From: Aggregatilinea lenta
GTDB taxonomy: Bacteria > Chloroflexota > Anaerolineae > Aggregatilineales > Aggregatilineaceae
Reading direction: 5' to 3'
Length of the DNA: 64,000 nucleotides
Assembly: GCF_003569045.1 (NCBI RefSeq)
Contig: NZ_BFCB01000003.1
Coordinates: 868,001 to 932,000, forward strand
Part shown: piece by piece, positions 46,097 to 56,026 of the stretch
Layout of the letters: each line of letters begins with the position of its first letter
How positions within the stretch are numbered: position 1 is the stretch's first letter
The notes under the pieces: generated by a model
What the model was told of the DNA's origin: nothing
Seen by the model: the letters and a program-made list of their open reading frames with translations, nothing else
Databases searched by the model: none
Program-made: the position numbers and the translations under genes

Positions 46097-47143
46097 GTGC
46101 CGATAAAAGTGCTGCTGGTGGATGATAGCCCGACCGCTCGGCTGGTGTTAGCGAACATCATTTCGAGCGCACCTGATATGCAGTTGGTGGGAGAAGCGAC
46201 TAACGGCGCACGAGCAATCAGGATGGTCGAGGAGCTGCGTCCCGACGTAGTGCTGATGGATCTGATTATGCCCCAGATGGACGGTCTGGAGGCCACGCGC
46301 GAGATCATGCATCTCTGGCCGACGCCGATCGTGATGATCAGCTCCGGGCTGGACAAGAACGAAACTACCATTGCGTTTGAGGCGGTCAACGCCGGGGCTG
46401 TGTCAGTACTGCAAAAGCCCGGCCCGCCTGGAAACGCGGCCTACACCGCTTCGGTCAAGGAAGTGCTGGCGACCCTGCGTATTATGTCCAGTGTGCGCGT
46501 GATCCGGCACCTGAAACCGAACGGAGCAAGCGCCAGGCTTCCCGGTGTCCTGGAGCCGGTGAACGTGGTAAATCCGGGAACCTGTCCTGAAATCGTCGCC
46601 ATTGTATCGTCAACGGGTGGCCCTCAGACGCTGGCGACTATCATCACCGCCCTGCCGCCCACGTTCAGCTTGCCGGTGGTGATCGTGCAGCACATCACCA
46701 CCGACTTCGTGTTGCCGCTGGTCGAGTGGTTGGGAACTGTGTCGAAGCTGCCGGTGCGGATTGCACAGGCAGGCGAATGCCTGGTGCCGGGCACGGTCTA
46801 TTTTGCGCCGGGCGGCAAGCATTTGCAGTTCGCGTCCGATCACCGCGTTGAGCTGGCCGACACGCCCGCGAATGTGCCGCATATTCCCTCCGGCGATGTG
46901 CTCCTGGCGTCGGTTGCCCGGCGTTACAGTGCGCGTGCGGTTGGCGTTGTGTTGACCGGGATGGGCAGTGACGGCGCGAAGGGCCTGCGCGCCATGTACG
47001 ATGCCGGGGCGATCACGATCGCCCAAAACGAAGAATCGTGCGTGGTGTTCGGCATGCCGAAAGAAGCCATTGCGCTGGGCGCGGCGCGGCATACGCTGCC
47101 GCCGGGCGAAATCGCCAAGTTGTTACAGCAGTACACGACGTGA
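46097..47143 (+). CDS. cheB: CheB protein-glutamate methylesterase
   Basis: 348 aa. GTG start at 46097. The N-terminal receiver has DD in LLVDDSPTA and the acceptor Asp in VVLMDLIMPQMDG. The C-terminal methylesterase domain has Ser in IVSSTGGPQTLA, His in VVIVQHITTDF and Asp in LTGMGSDGAKG, the catalytic triad. It removes methyl groups from the MCPs and opposes CheR. It is 10 bp after cheA. Length is normal. Confidence 0.93.
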   Translation: MPIKVLLVDDSPTARLVLANIISSAPDMQLVGEATNGARAIRMVEELRPDVVLMDLIMPQMDGLEATREIMHLWPTPIVMISSGLDKNETTIAFEAVNAGAVSVLQKPGPPGNAAYTASVKEVLATLRIMSSVRVIRHLKPNGASARLPGVLEPVNVVNPGTCPEIVAIVSSTGGPQTLATIITALPPTFSLPVVIVQHITTDFVLPLVEWLGTVSKLPVRIAQAGECLVPGTVYFAPGGKHLQFASDHRVELADTPANVPHIPSGDVLLASVARRYSARAVGVVLTGMGSDGAKGLRAMYDAGAITIAQNEESCVVFGMPKEAIALGAARHTLPPGEIAKLLQQYTT

Positions 47144-47223
47144 CCGTAAACAAAACGCATGATGACCGGCGTGCCCGGCGGTAAGCGCACAGGGCAGCGC
47201 AGGAGTGAGTCGAAGGATGAGAC

Positions 47224-47667
47224 ATGGCAGCTAAAACGTTGAAGTACTTGAGTGCGCGTGTTGGGAATCAATGGTATGGGGTTAACGTCGATCAGATCAT
47301 CGAGGTGCTGCAGCTGATTGCGTTCACTGAGGTTCCGACGTCCCGCAAAGATATCCTGGGCCTGATCACCGTTCGTGACGAAGTGATGCCGCTGATCGAT
47401 CTGCGCCGTCGCTTTGAGCTGCAAGACATCCAGTTTAAGCTCGACACGCCGGTGATCGCCGTGCGTGAGGCGCACGGGCCGATTGCGCTGCTGTTTGACG
47501 ATGCCGACCGCGTCGAGGACATCGACGAGTCGCAGGTGACGGTATCCCACTACGGGCAGCAGTTCCCATACGTGCGCGGCGTCGCCAAGCTCAGCGGGCG
47601 GCTGCTGTTCCTGCTGGACACGAGTCTCATCAGCCGCGAGATTCGCGAGCTGGATGCGGCCCTGTAA
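47224..47667 (+). CDS. cheW: CheW-like coupling protein (second copy)
   Basis: 147 aa, a minimal CheW with YLSARVGNQWYGVNVDQIIE at the start, DILGLITVRDEVMPLIDLRR in the middle and LLFLLDTSLISREI at the end. GGATGAG precedes the ATG. It is the last gene of the operon and differs from the first CheW, which is longer with an N-terminal extension. A strong terminator follows. Confidence 0.9.
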   Translation: MAAKTLKYLSARVGNQWYGVNVDQIIEVLQLIAFTEVPTSRKDILGLITVRDEVMPLIDLRRRFELQDIQFKLDTPVIAVREAHGPIALLFDDADRVEDIDESQVTVSHYGQQFPYVRGVAKLSGRLLFLLDTSLISREIRELDAAL

Positions 47668-47696
47668 GTCCGGCTCGACCTGCCACATAACGCTAC

Positions 47697-47742
47697 AGCC
47701 ACGCGCGGATCACCGCATTCAGTGATCCGCGCGTGGCTTTTT
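47697..47742 (+). terminator. Strong terminator between the chemosensory operon and alpha-mannosidase gene
   Basis: AGCCACGCGCGGATCAC (47697-47713) pairs perfectly with GTGATCCGCGCGTGGCT (47722-47738), a 17-bp stem with an 8-nt loop, followed by TTTT on the plus strand. It lies between converging genes and could act for both. Confidence 0.92.
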
Positions 47743-47753
47743 GAGTCTCCCGG

Positions 47754-50700
47754 CTAAAACGCGCCCTCCAGCCGCAACGTCACGATCTGGTACGGCCTGA
47801 TCGCCAGTGTCACCTGCCGCCCGTCGCAGGGCAGCGGCGTCTGGTCATGTTCGAGCAGATTGGTGATCGTCGCCGCGTGCAGGTCGAAGCTCGCCGTCAG
47901 CGTGACCGTGCCGCGCTGACGCTGGCTTTCGTACAGGCGCACGATGATGCCGCGGCCATCTTCCGCGCGCTTGACCGTTTCGATCACGGCGTTCGGCGTA
48001 TCGGTTCGCAGCAGCGGCGCGAGCGCCGATCCTGCCCCACCGCGCCCGCCCGCCGCAATGAGCGGATCGTTCAGCGCGTAGGCGGCGCGCTCTGTGCCCG
48101 CCTGCCACGATCTGGCGTGGGGCAGCAGCGCATAGGTGAACGTGTGGCGGCCCTGGTCGGCTTCGGGATCAGGCATCGTGGGGCTGCGCAGCAGGCTCAG
48201 CCGCATCACGTTGGCGTGGATGTCGTAGCCGTACTTGCAGTCGTTGAGCAGGCTCACGCCGTAATTGCCCTCGCTGAGGTCGGCCCACTTCTGCGCGGCG
48301 CTCTCGAAGCGCGCCCAGTCCCAACTTGTGTTGCGGTGCGTGGGACGCTGGACGTTGCCCCACTGGATGTCATACGTGGCCTGCGGCGCGAGGATCTCGA
48401 CCGGGAACGCGGCCTTGAGCAGCACGTGCCGCTCGCGCCAGTCGATCTCGGTGTCGATGTGGATCTGCGCGCTGTTGTGGTCGAGCGAGATCCACTGTAC
48501 GTAGTCGCTGTGCAGGATGCGCCGGGTGATCTTAAGCGTGGCGCGCAGTGGTCCGGCGGCGACGACCTCAACCGACGTGGCGGGATCGGCAGTCCACTGT
48601 TTATCCTCGTAGAAGATGTCGATGTCCCAGGCATCCCAGTTCAGCGGGCGATCCTCGAAGGCCTGGAACTGGTTGGCGATCGCGCCTGGCGGCAGCACGT
48701 CACGCTGGGCGGAGAAGTCAAAGATGCGCGTGATATCGCCCTCGTCGTTCAGCTCCACGCGCAGGAACGTGTTTTCGATCAGGTTGGGGGTGACCTGGAA
48801 ATCGCAGACCGTATCGGGCGGCTCGCCCACGGCCAGCACGAGCGGCGTCACGCTGAACGGGGGCAGTCTATAGGGGCCGATCCACGTGCCGCCCTCGGCG
48901 CTCTGGGTTGGCAGCGGCGTGCCGTCAGCGGTTTCGAGGCGCTGGCCCGCCGGGACCGTACCCGGCCACCAGACCAGATCATTACGCGTAAATGCGGTCG
49001 GGTTGGCCAGCAGCACGTCACCGCCCGTATGCGCCGCAAGGGCCTTCAGCGCCGCGTCGCGCGCCTCCGCACCGATCTGCGCGATCCGCGCGTACTGCTG
49101 CATCGAGTCCTCGTACACGGCGTGGATGCTGCTGCCGGGGATGATGTCGTGGAACTGGTTCAGGCACACCAACTGCCACGCTTCGCGCATCGCGTCGGCG
49201 GGATAGGCATAGCCGGGATCGACCGTGCTGGCGAGCGACGCCAGGAACTCCGCGTCGTGCAGCAAAAACTCGCTCTTGCGGTTGGCGCGCTTGTTGCGGG
49301 CTTGGGTGGTGTACGTGCCGCGATGGTATTCCAGGTACAGCTCGCCGTTCCAGGTGGGCAGCCGCTCGCCCGCCTCGGCCTCCATGCGCTCGAAGAACGC
49401 TTTGGCCGTGTCGTGATGGGTACGCGGCGCACCGGGGAAGTTTTGCATCTCGTGGATGTTTTCGAGCATCTCGCGCGTTGGGCCACCGCCGCCATCCCCG
49501 AATCCGAAGGACATCAGCACCTCGTTGTGCTCGGCTTTCTGCTGGAACTTCTGCCACATCTCGAACACCTCGCGCGGGGTGGCCTCGGCGTTGTAATTGG
49601 CGTTGGGGCTGAAGTGCGTCAGCACGCGCGTCCCGTCAATGCCCTGCCACCAGAAGCTGTCATAGGGCATGCGGTTGTACTGGTTCCAACTGAGTTTAAT
49701 GGTGTAGAAGTAGTCCAGCCCGGCCAGCTTGATCAACTGCGGCAGGGACCACGCATAGCCGAACACGTCCGGCAGCCACAGCACGGGCGAGGCCGCGTCT
49801 GGCCCAAAGTGCTCGTCGAAGAAGGCCCGCCCCAGCAAGAACTGCCGCGCCAGGGATTCCGCGCCGCTGAGGTTGCAGTCCGCTTCGATCCACATCCCGC
49901 CGATGGGTTCCCAGCGGCCCTCGGCCACGCGCTGCTTGATCGCCTCGAACAGGGCGGGGTAGTCTTGGCGCACATACTCGTAGAGTTGCGGTTGGCTCTG
50001 CGTGAAGTGATAGCCGGGGAAGCGATCCATGAGGTGCAGCACGGTGTGGAAGGTGCGCCCGGCCTTGCGCCGCGTCTGAGCCAGCGTCCACAGCCACGCG
50101 ACGTCGATGTGGGCGTGGCCGACCGCCGCGATCGACACGTCGAGCGGCGCACCGGCTGCCGCGATCCCATCGCGTAGGCGGGCGTAGGCGGCGGGCACGC
50201 TGTCGTACAAGGCGTCGCCGAATGGCTCGCGGAGGTCCAGGATCGCAAATGCCGCGTCGAGCGCGTTGAGCAGCGTGTCTTTGGCCGGGTGATTCGCGTC
50301 CAGCACGTCCGCCACGCCCAGCGCGACGCGCGCCATTGCCACAAAGTTGCGCGTGCCCAGATCGAGGCTCACCAGCGCGCACGGACGCATTTGCAGCCGC
50401 GTCTCCGGCCCTTTGCCCCACAAAGTGCCGGACCAGCCGTGCAGTGCCAGCAGGTGCCGCCCGGCGGGCAGCCCGGCATCCGGCAGGCGCACCTCCTGGT
50501 GATTGCGGTCGCTGGCGGCCAGCGGCTCGCCGTCGAGGTACACCAGCGTTTCGGGATGGCTGAAGTCGCCCGCCTCACCCAGCGGCAGGAACAGCGCCGC
50601 CGGGATGTCGCGCAGGTCGTCGGGGATCTCGAACCACGTGCGCAGCACGAAATCCGTTTCGGGCGTCGCCCAGTAATCGTACGGCTCGATCACCGGCCAC

Positions 50701-50864
50701 GCGCTGTCGTCGAGGGCCGGATCGACCGGCGGCGGCGCGGATGGGTCGGGCAGGGGCTGGTAGCGGAAGGGCGGCAGCGGGAGGTGCTGGCGGTAGACGA
50801 GAGGGTCGATGAGTGATAGACGCTGGCGGATCTTCTCTGACGTCCGGTAGACGGTATGGTTCAT
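47754..50864 (-). CDS. Alpha-mannosidase, glycoside hydrolase family 38
   Basis: 1036 aa cytoplasmic-type enzyme (no signal peptide) that hydrolyses alpha-mannosides. The N-terminal domain precedes the GH38 catalytic barrel, which begins HIDVAWLWTLAQTRRKAGRT. The nucleophile is Asp366 in LWLPDVFGYAWSLPQLI. Zinc ligands are expected in the first HxD (HIDVAWLW), Asp366 and a later His. C-terminal beta-sandwich domains complete the family layout, and the total length is typical. AAGGT precedes the ATG. It stands alone on the minus strand, convergent with the chemosensory operon and divergent from the LuxR-type regulator at 51095, which could control it (inference). Confidence 0.93.
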   Translation of the reverse strand: MNHTVYRTSEKIRQRLSLIDPLVYRQHLPLPPFRYQPLPDPSAPPPVDPALDDSAWPVIEPYDYWATPETDFVLRTWFEIPDDLRDIPAALFLPLGEAGDFSHPETLVYLDGEPLAASDRNHQEVRLPDAGLPAGRHLLALHGWSGTLWGKGPETRLQMRPCALVSLDLGTRNFVAMARVALGVADVLDANHPAKDTLLNALDAAFAILDLREPFGDALYDSVPAAYARLRDGIAAAGAPLDVSIAAVGHAHIDVAWLWTLAQTRRKAGRTFHTVLHLMDRFPGYHFTQSQPQLYEYVRQDYPALFEAIKQRVAEGRWEPIGGMWIEADCNLSGAESLARQFLLGRAFFDEHFGPDAASPVLWLPDVFGYAWSLPQLIKLAGLDYFYTIKLSWNQYNRMPYDSFWWQGIDGTRVLTHFSPNANYNAEATPREVFEMWQKFQQKAEHNEVLMSFGFGDGGGGPTREMLENIHEMQNFPGAPRTHHDTAKAFFERMEAEAGERLPTWNGELYLEYHRGTYTTQARNKRANRKSEFLLHDAEFLASLASTVDPGYAYPADAMREAWQLVCLNQFHDIIPGSSIHAVYEDSMQQYARIAQIGAEARDAALKALAAHTGGDVLLANPTAFTRNDLVWWPGTVPAGQRLETADGTPLPTQSAEGGTWIGPYRLPPFSVTPLVLAVGEPPDTVCDFQVTPNLIENTFLRVELNDEGDITRIFDFSAQRDVLPPGAIANQFQAFEDRPLNWDAWDIDIFYEDKQWTADPATSVEVVAAGPLRATLKITRRILHSDYVQWISLDHNSAQIHIDTEIDWRERHVLLKAAFPVEILAPQATYDIQWGNVQRPTHRNTSWDWARFESAAQKWADLSEGNYGVSLLNDCKYGYDIHANVMRLSLLRSPTMPDPEADQGRHTFTYALLPHARSWQAGTERAAYALNDPLIAAGGRGGAGSALAPLLRTDTPNAVIETVKRAEDGRGIIVRLYESQRQRGTVTLTASFDLHAATITNLLEHDQTPLPCDGRQVTLAIRPYQIVTLRLEGAF

Positions 50865-51052
50865 CAGGACTGACCTTCAGGGTGTGCAAGCCGCGAATGG
50901 GCCGAGGCGCGTTAAGCTAAAATTGTGACACAAGAGTGTACCATCCCGCGCGCACAAAAACCGCTTCCGTTGCAGTTTTGACCGGGTATAGAAGGTTGTA
51001 AAGAAGTAGAACAAAAGTTTTATTTTCCCCTACCATAAGCCTTGTTTTGCCG

Positions 51053-51058
51053 TATAAT
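51053..51058 (+). promoter_or_regulatory. -10 promoter box of the LuxR-type regulator
   Basis: A perfect TATAAT at 51053-51058, 36 bp before the start codon, in an otherwise AT-rich stretch. The -35 region at about 51030 is weak (CTACCA), so an activator may be needed. The divergent alpha-mannosidase starts at 50864. Confidence 0.5.
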
Positions 51059-51094
51059 TAGAACTATGGTTTCCGGCCAGATCAGGACGGTCGA

Positions 51095-53770
51095 ATGGAA
51101 AGCTTTGCTTTGGCGCCGACCACGTTCGTAGGGCGCTCGCAAGAAATTAACGACATCAGCGCGCTGCTGGAAAACCCGTCCTGTCGCCTCTTGACGCTGA
51201 TCGGGCCGGGCGGCATCGGCAAGACACGCCTCGCGGTCGAGATTGCGGCGCGCGTGCGGGCGTCGTTCCCCGACGGCATCTACTTTGTGCCGCTGGCCGC
51301 GCTGAGCCGCGTCGAGGACATCCTGGCGGCGATTGCCGAGGCGACGCCGTTCCGTTTTCTGCAAGACGCGCACGATCCCCGCGAGCAGTTCTTCAACTAC
51401 CTGCGCGAAAAACACAGCAAGCGCCTGCTGCTGCTGATGGATAACTTCGAGCACCTGCTCGACGGCGCGGAGCTTGTCTCCGAGATGCTGGCCGCGACCA
51501 CCAACCTGAAGATCATCGCCACCTCGCGCGAGGCGCTCAACCTGCAGGAAGAATGGGTGCGCCAGATCGCCGGGCTGGCCTATCCTGAGCAGGACAGCGC
51601 CGCCGCACTGGGCGCGTATGGCGCGGTGCAGTTGTTCGTGGACCGGGCGCGGCGCATCAGCGGTGACTTCGACCTGGCGGAAAACAGCCACAGCGTCGTG
51701 GAACTCTGCCGCCTGGTAGAAGGCATGCCGCTGGCGATCGAACTGGCGGCGGGCTGGCTGACCACGCTGCAACCGGCCAGCATCGTACAGGAGATCCGGC
51801 GCAACATGGACATCCTGGCGACCCGCTCGCGCAATTTGCCGGAGCGGCACCGCAGCATCCGCTCGGTGTTCAGCCACTCGTGGGAGCTGCTGGACGAGGC
51901 CGGGCGCGACGTGTTCCGCAGGCTGTCGGTTTTTCGCGGTGGCTTCACGCGCGACGCGGCGGAAGTCGTCGCTGGGGCGTCGCTGCACGTGCTGGCGGGA
52001 CTGGTCGACAAGTCATTGGTGCGGCTGAGCGCGACGGGCCGCTACGACGTGCACGAGCTGCTGCGGCAGTATGGCGCGGAACAGCTCGACGTCGCTGGGC
52101 AGCGCGAGGCGGTTCAGCGCGCGTACAGCGACTACTATCTCGGTATGCTGGTCCGCCTGGAGCCGGATCTGAAGTCGCACGGTCAGATCGCCGCGCTGGA
52201 CGTCATCCAGGCCGACTTCGAAAACGTGCGCCGCGCCTGGAAGCTGGCCGAGCAGCGGGGCGATTATGCGGCTCTGGGCCGCGCAGCAGAAAGTCTGCAC
52301 TTTTTCGCGGACATGCGCGGGCGCTATCACGAAGTCGTACATCTGCTGCGCAAAACGGTCGAGCACTTCCCGCCGGAGCCGGACGAGGCGCAGCAGGTCG
52401 CGCTGTATCGCATCCAGGCGCGGCTGATCCGTTTGGTGCTCCTGGGCACGATGCGCATCGACTTCGACGTGGCGGCCCAGATCGACGCCTGCCTCGCGGC
52501 GGCCCGCGCGCGGGGCGATCAGGCCGAAACCGGCTACTGCCTGCTGGTCGCGGGCATCGTCTCAGTGTGGCACGCGCGCAACGACAGGTGTAGCGACTCG
52601 CTCTTCAATGCGTTTGAACTGTTCCACGAGAGCCAGGCCATATTCGAGGCGCTCGGCGATCCGTTTTACATGGTGGATGTGAGTGTATGGGACGGATCGT
52701 CCTGGATGTACGGCGGCGATCTGGACACTGGCGTGGACATTCTGATGCGCAATCTCGACATACTGCGCGACATCGGGGATCGCAACGGGGTGGCATGGAT
52801 CACGCTCAACCTGTCCGAGGCGATGCTGGCGGCGCTCGATTACCGGGGCTGCGAGCAGTACTCGCGCGAGGGGTTGGCGCTGATGCGCGAGATCGGCAGC
52901 TTGAAGGGCATCCTTCAGTCCATGTTCAAGCTGGCGGCGATGTCGACGCTGAAGGGCGACCTGGAAGAGGCGCGCGTCCTGGTCGATGAGTTGCGCAGCC
53001 TTGCCGACGAGGTCAACAGCCTGGATGGCAAGATGATCTCCGTGGGGCTGCTGGGCTTCCTGCTGTGCGTCATGGACGAGGATTACGCCGGGGGCGCGGC
53101 GCTGGCGCTGGAGAACTACGCGATCTCACTGGAGCCGTTCTTCGGCTACAACGACGTCGCCGCGCGGTGGGCCAAGGCCGTCTCGGCGTGTGGCCTGGGC
53201 GATTACGACCGCGCCCGGCATCACTACGGCGCGATGTGCTGGGAGCGCCGCGACGATCCCGGCCCAGCGACGGTGATCCTGGCGCTGGAAGCGGCGGCGC
53301 GCGCCCACGAAGGCGCGCCGGATGACGCGGCGGAGCTGCTGGCCCTGGCCTTCAGCCAACCCGATTGGGTCAGCGGCTGGCTGCACCGCTGGCTGCTGGT
53401 GACGCGCCTCCGCGCGGACCTGGAAGCGCGGCTCGGCGCGGAGGCGTTCCGGGCGGCCTGGGAGCGCGGCGGCCAGCTCGACCTGGAGCGCACGGTCAAG
53501 GCGATGCTCGGCGAGCTGGACGACGATCTGACGACGGATACGTCAGAAGATGCGGACGCGGCGAACCACTCCTTGCCGGAACCGCTCAGCCGCCGCGAGC
53601 TGGAAGTGCTGGAGCTGATCGCGGAGGGGCTGTCCAACCGCGAGATTGCCGAGCGGCTGTCGCTGTCGGTCGGCACGGTCAAGGTGCACACGCGCAACAT
53701 CTACGGCAAGCTCGACGTCAACAGCCGCACGCAGGCCATCGCGCAGGCGGCGAAGCTCGACTTGCTCTAG
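51095..53770 (+). CDS. STAND ATPase/TPR transcriptional regulator with C-terminal LuxR HTH
   Basis: 891 aa. The ATPase (about 10-280) has [16 protein letters not shown], Walker [17 protein letters not shown] and Walker [13 protein letters not shown], with ATSREALNL resembling the NB-ARC sensor. TPR-like helices follow (about 330-800). The C-terminal LuxR DNA-binding domain (about 828-891) has [20 protein letters not shown] and the helix [20 protein letters not shown]. Such MalT/AfsR-like regulators bind ligand or protein through the TPR part and activate DNA targets when ATP is bound. It is divergent from the GH38 gene. Ligand unknown. Confidence 0.9.
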   Translation: MESFALAPTTFVGRSQEINDISALLENPSCRLLTLIGPGGIGKTRLAVEIAARVRASFPDGIYFVPLAALSRVEDILAAIAEATPFRFLQDAHDPREQFFNYLREKHSKRLLLLMDNFEHLLDGAELVSEMLAATTNLKIIATSREALNLQEEWVRQIAGLAYPEQDSAAALGAYGAVQLFVDRARRISGDFDLAENSHSVVELCRLVEGMPLAIELAAGWLTTLQPASIVQEIRRNMDILATRSRNLPERHRSIRSVFSHSWELLDEAGRDVFRRLSVFRGGFTRDAAEVVAGASLHVLAGLVDKSLVRLSATGRYDVHELLRQYGAEQLDVAGQREAVQRAYSDYYLGMLVRLEPDLKSHGQIAALDVIQADFENVRRAWKLAEQRGDYAALGRAAESLHFFADMRGRYHEVVHLLRKTVEHFPPEPDEAQQVALYRIQARLIRLVLLGTMRIDFDVAAQIDACLAAARARGDQAETGYCLLVAGIVSVWHARNDRCSDSLFNAFELFHESQAIFEALGDPFYMVDVSVWDGSSWMYGGDLDTGVDILMRNLDILRDIGDRNGVAWITLNLSEAMLAALDYRGCEQYSREGLALMREIGSLKGILQSMFKLAAMSTLKGDLEEARVLVDELRSLADEVNSLDGKMISVGLLGFLLCVMDEDYAGGAALALENYAISLEPFFGYNDVAARWAKAVSACGLGDYDRARHHYGAMCWERRDDPGPATVILALEAAARAHEGAPDDAAELLALAFSQPDWVSGWLHRWLLVTRLRADLEARLGAEAFRAAWERGGQLDLERTVKAMLGELDDDLTTDTSEDADAANHSLPEPLSRRELEVLELIAEGLSNREIAERLSLSVGTVKVHTRNIYGKLDVNSRTQAIAQAAKLDLL

Positions 53771-53794
53771 CAGTTCCCACCGGTTTTTGAGTGC

Positions 53795-53834
53795 ATAGGA
53801 GCGGGAGCGAGGTTTTTTTCGCTCGCGCTCCTAT
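53795..53834 (+). terminator. Hairpin terminator candidate
   Basis: ATAGGAGCG (53795-53803) pairs with CGCTCCTAT (53826-53834); after one mismatch the inner GAGCGA pairs with TCGCTC. The loop is T-rich. There is no T-run after it, but it lies 25 bp past the LuxR regulator stop. Confidence 0.6.
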
Positions 53835-54050
53835 CCGATTGGAATGGAGGTCAGGGGCTGAGGGGCTTTGTGCAGAGCCTGAATTCCGGCGTGCAAAATA
53901 GAATCGCGCCAGAACGGCGCTCATCCCTGCTTTCCGTCCTCAAAAAAAATACCCCTGTCCTCGCCCGTGGTTTACCACCTTGGGTGGATCACGCTACCAC
54001 CGTCTGCGATCTATGATGGTGTCATCACAGACTGGCAGCGAGGACGGATG

Positions 54051-54287
54051 ATGAAGACCTTCCTGGATAAACTGGATCGGAAAGCCGGGCGCTGGCTGGA
54101 AGCGGTGGATCGAGAGTTTCAGCAGCCGGTGACGAAGATGCTCACGGGCGAGGTATTCACGAGCGGCGCGGCCCACGCGCCCTATGAAACGCGCGCGCCG
54201 GAACAGGCCGCCGTGCAGCGCGCCCCCTCAGCCCATCGTAGACCTGCAGGTGAGTGTGGCGCCGCACGCTGCTCTGAAGCGTGGTAG
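54051..54287 (+). CDS. Small protein of unknown function (tentative)
   Basis: 78 aa starting MKTFLDKLDRKAGRWLEAVD, with GCGAGGA upstream of ATG ATG at 54048-54053 (the second gives the better spacing). The N-terminal 45 residues form a probable amphipathic helix. The C-terminal part (APEQAAVQRAPSAHRRP and beyond) is low complexity and may simply be read-through of non-coding DNA. No family recognised. It is a weak but reasonable gene call. Confidence 0.4.
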   Translation: MKTFLDKLDRKAGRWLEAVDREFQQPVTKMLTGEVFTSGAAHAPYETRAPEQAAVQRAPSAHRRPAGECGAARCSEAW

Positions 54288-54332
54288 AATGCGGTTAGCC
54301 AGACGATCCCAAAGGCAGGGCGTTATGGCACC

Positions 54333-54358
54333 AGAGGGTTGGGCACCACCAACCCTCT
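54333..54358 (-). terminator. Hairpin downstream of the M1 peptidase gene
   Basis: AGAGGGTTGG (54333-54342) pairs perfectly with CCAACCCTCT (54349-54358), loop 6 nt. It is 14 bp beyond the stop codon of the minus-strand peptidase gene. There is no T-run, so the role in termination is likely but unproved. Confidence 0.55.
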
Positions 54359-54371
54359 CTTTGCGTCCGCC

Positions 54372-55895
54372 TCAGCCCACCGGGAAGCCCCCGACCCAGT
54401 CCGCGAACAGGGCGTCCAGATCCGTGCCCAGCGTCTGCTCGAACATGCTGCGCACGCCGTCTGGCGTGGCGATGCCGTAGCGGTCGGCAGCGAACAGCGC
54501 CCGCAGCGCCGAGATCACCGCGTCCCGCCCGTACTGCTCGTCGAGCAGGGCAAAGAACGCCGGTCCCTTCTGGTAGATGAATGCCCAATAGGTCGCCTGA
54601 TCCGGATAAGCGGAGATAGGCAGGCCAATCGGCGCGTCCCCCTCGGTCGCGGCGAAGGCTTCGTACTGCATGCGGAAGCTGTCCAGCGCGGCGGCGTAGG
54701 CGTCCTCGCCCTCGGTCGCCAGGATGTACTGCGCGACGGAGTACTGCGCCAGCGCCTCGTCGATCCATGGGTGGCGGATCTGGTCATTGCCGACAAGGCT
54801 GTACCACCACTGGTGTGCGATCTCGTGCACGATCAGGAAAGTGAAGTAGTCCGTGTTCGCGGCCCACACGTCGCCGTTGAGCACGATCAGGCCGGGGTAT
54901 TCCAGGCCGCCCGCCGAGTTGGGCGTCTGCGCGATGTCCAGTTCCGCAAACGGGTATGGGCCGTACAGCTCGCTGTAGATACGCAGCGCGTCGCGGGCGA
55001 CTTGCAGCGCGTGCTGCGTGGCGGTCTGCGTGCCCTCTGGGGCCGGATCGTACAGCAGGCGGATCAGCACGCCGTCCTGCTCGCCGGTCAGCGTCACGTA
55101 GTGCGGACTCGCGGCCAGCGAAAAGTCGCGCATGAGCGGCGCGACGAAGCGGTGCGTCAGCGTGCCGTCGTCGTTGCTCGTCAGGTCGATCTCGGAGCCG
55201 CTGGCGGTCAGGATCAACTCGGCGGGCGCGGTCACATGGACGTCGTAAAAGGCCGTCTCGCTGAACACGGCGTCGCCCAGCGGGTGCTCGGTTTCCTGCC
55301 ACCAGCCGCGCCCCGGCTCGTAGACCGACAGTACCGGGTACGCCTCCGGCAGCGCGAGCACGCCGTCGAGGACGCCGAACTGCCCGTACAGATCGCGTGA
55401 GTCGTTGGTGATCGTGATCGCGAACGGCATCGACAGCGTCACGCTTTCGCCCGGTGGCAGCGGATCAGACAGCGGCACGGTGAGGACCGTGTGCGTTGCG
55501 TCCAGGTCCGGTGCGATCGTCACGCGCTCAACGGTCACGCCCTCGACGGTCACGTCGCCAACCGTCATGCGCGCGCCGAAGCTGTCCAGGTTGGGGTACA
55601 GGCGGAACACAATCGTGTCGAGCGCGGTGGTCAGGCGGTTGGTGTAGGACACGGTCTGCTGGCCGCTGACGAGTGTCTCGTCCGCGCCGGGCGCGATGTC
55701 CAGCGCGATGGTGTAGCGTGGTGCGGTGCTGTGGGCCAGCATGTCGCCCTGGGCGGCGGGGCGCATCGCCGGGCGGAAGTCGGCGGTCCAGTCTGCCGCG
55801 TCCCCGCCCTGGCCGTGCGCCGGACGGGGCGCGCAGACCAGCAGCGCCGCGATGCAGGCGAGCGCGATCCGGGCTGCCACACTGCGCCACGTCAT
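54372..55895 (-). CDS. Secreted M1-family zinc metallopeptidase
   Basis: 507 aa with a signal peptide (MTWRSVAARIALACIAALLV, cleavage near AHGQ). The N-terminal beta domain is followed by the catalytic domain with HEIAHQWW: His357, Glu358 and His361, and the third zinc ligand Glu380 in WIDEALAQYS, giving the exact HExxH-x18-E spacing of M1 aminopeptidases. GGLEYPGLIVLNGD upstream corresponds to the G-M/E-N substrate motif region. It is shorter than full aminopeptidase N. GAGGAGG precedes the ATG. It is probably extracellular or at the cell surface and is 131 bp downstream of the giant surface-protein gene. Confidence 0.9.
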   Translation of the reverse strand: MTWRSVAARIALACIAALLVCAPRPAHGQGGDAADWTADFRPAMRPAAQGDMLAHSTAPRYTIALDIAPGADETLVSGQQTVSYTNRLTTALDTIVFRLYPNLDSFGARMTVGDVTVEGVTVERVTIAPDLDATHTVLTVPLSDPLPPGESVTLSMPFAITITNDSRDLYGQFGVLDGVLALPEAYPVLSVYEPGRGWWQETEHPLGDAVFSETAFYDVHVTAPAELILTASGSEIDLTSNDDGTLTHRFVAPLMRDFSLAASPHYVTLTGEQDGVLIRLLYDPAPEGTQTATQHALQVARDALRIYSELYGPYPFAELDIAQTPNSAGGLEYPGLIVLNGDVWAANTDYFTFLIVHEIAHQWWYSLVGNDQIRHPWIDEALAQYSVAQYILATEGEDAYAAALDSFRMQYEAFAATEGDAPIGLPISAYPDQATYWAFIYQKGPAFFALLDEQYGRDAVISALRALFAADRYGIATPDGVRSMFEQTLGTDLDALFADWVGGFPVG

Positions 55896-56026
55896 GTCTG
55901 GACCTCCTCACGGAATGGATCGTGCGCCGCACACCGTCCTATTATAAGCTGCTTCCCGGCCCTAAACGACGGAGAGCGCGCCGAACCCGGCCCGCTCTCC
56001 ACCCTGGCATTCGGTACCGCCGCGCG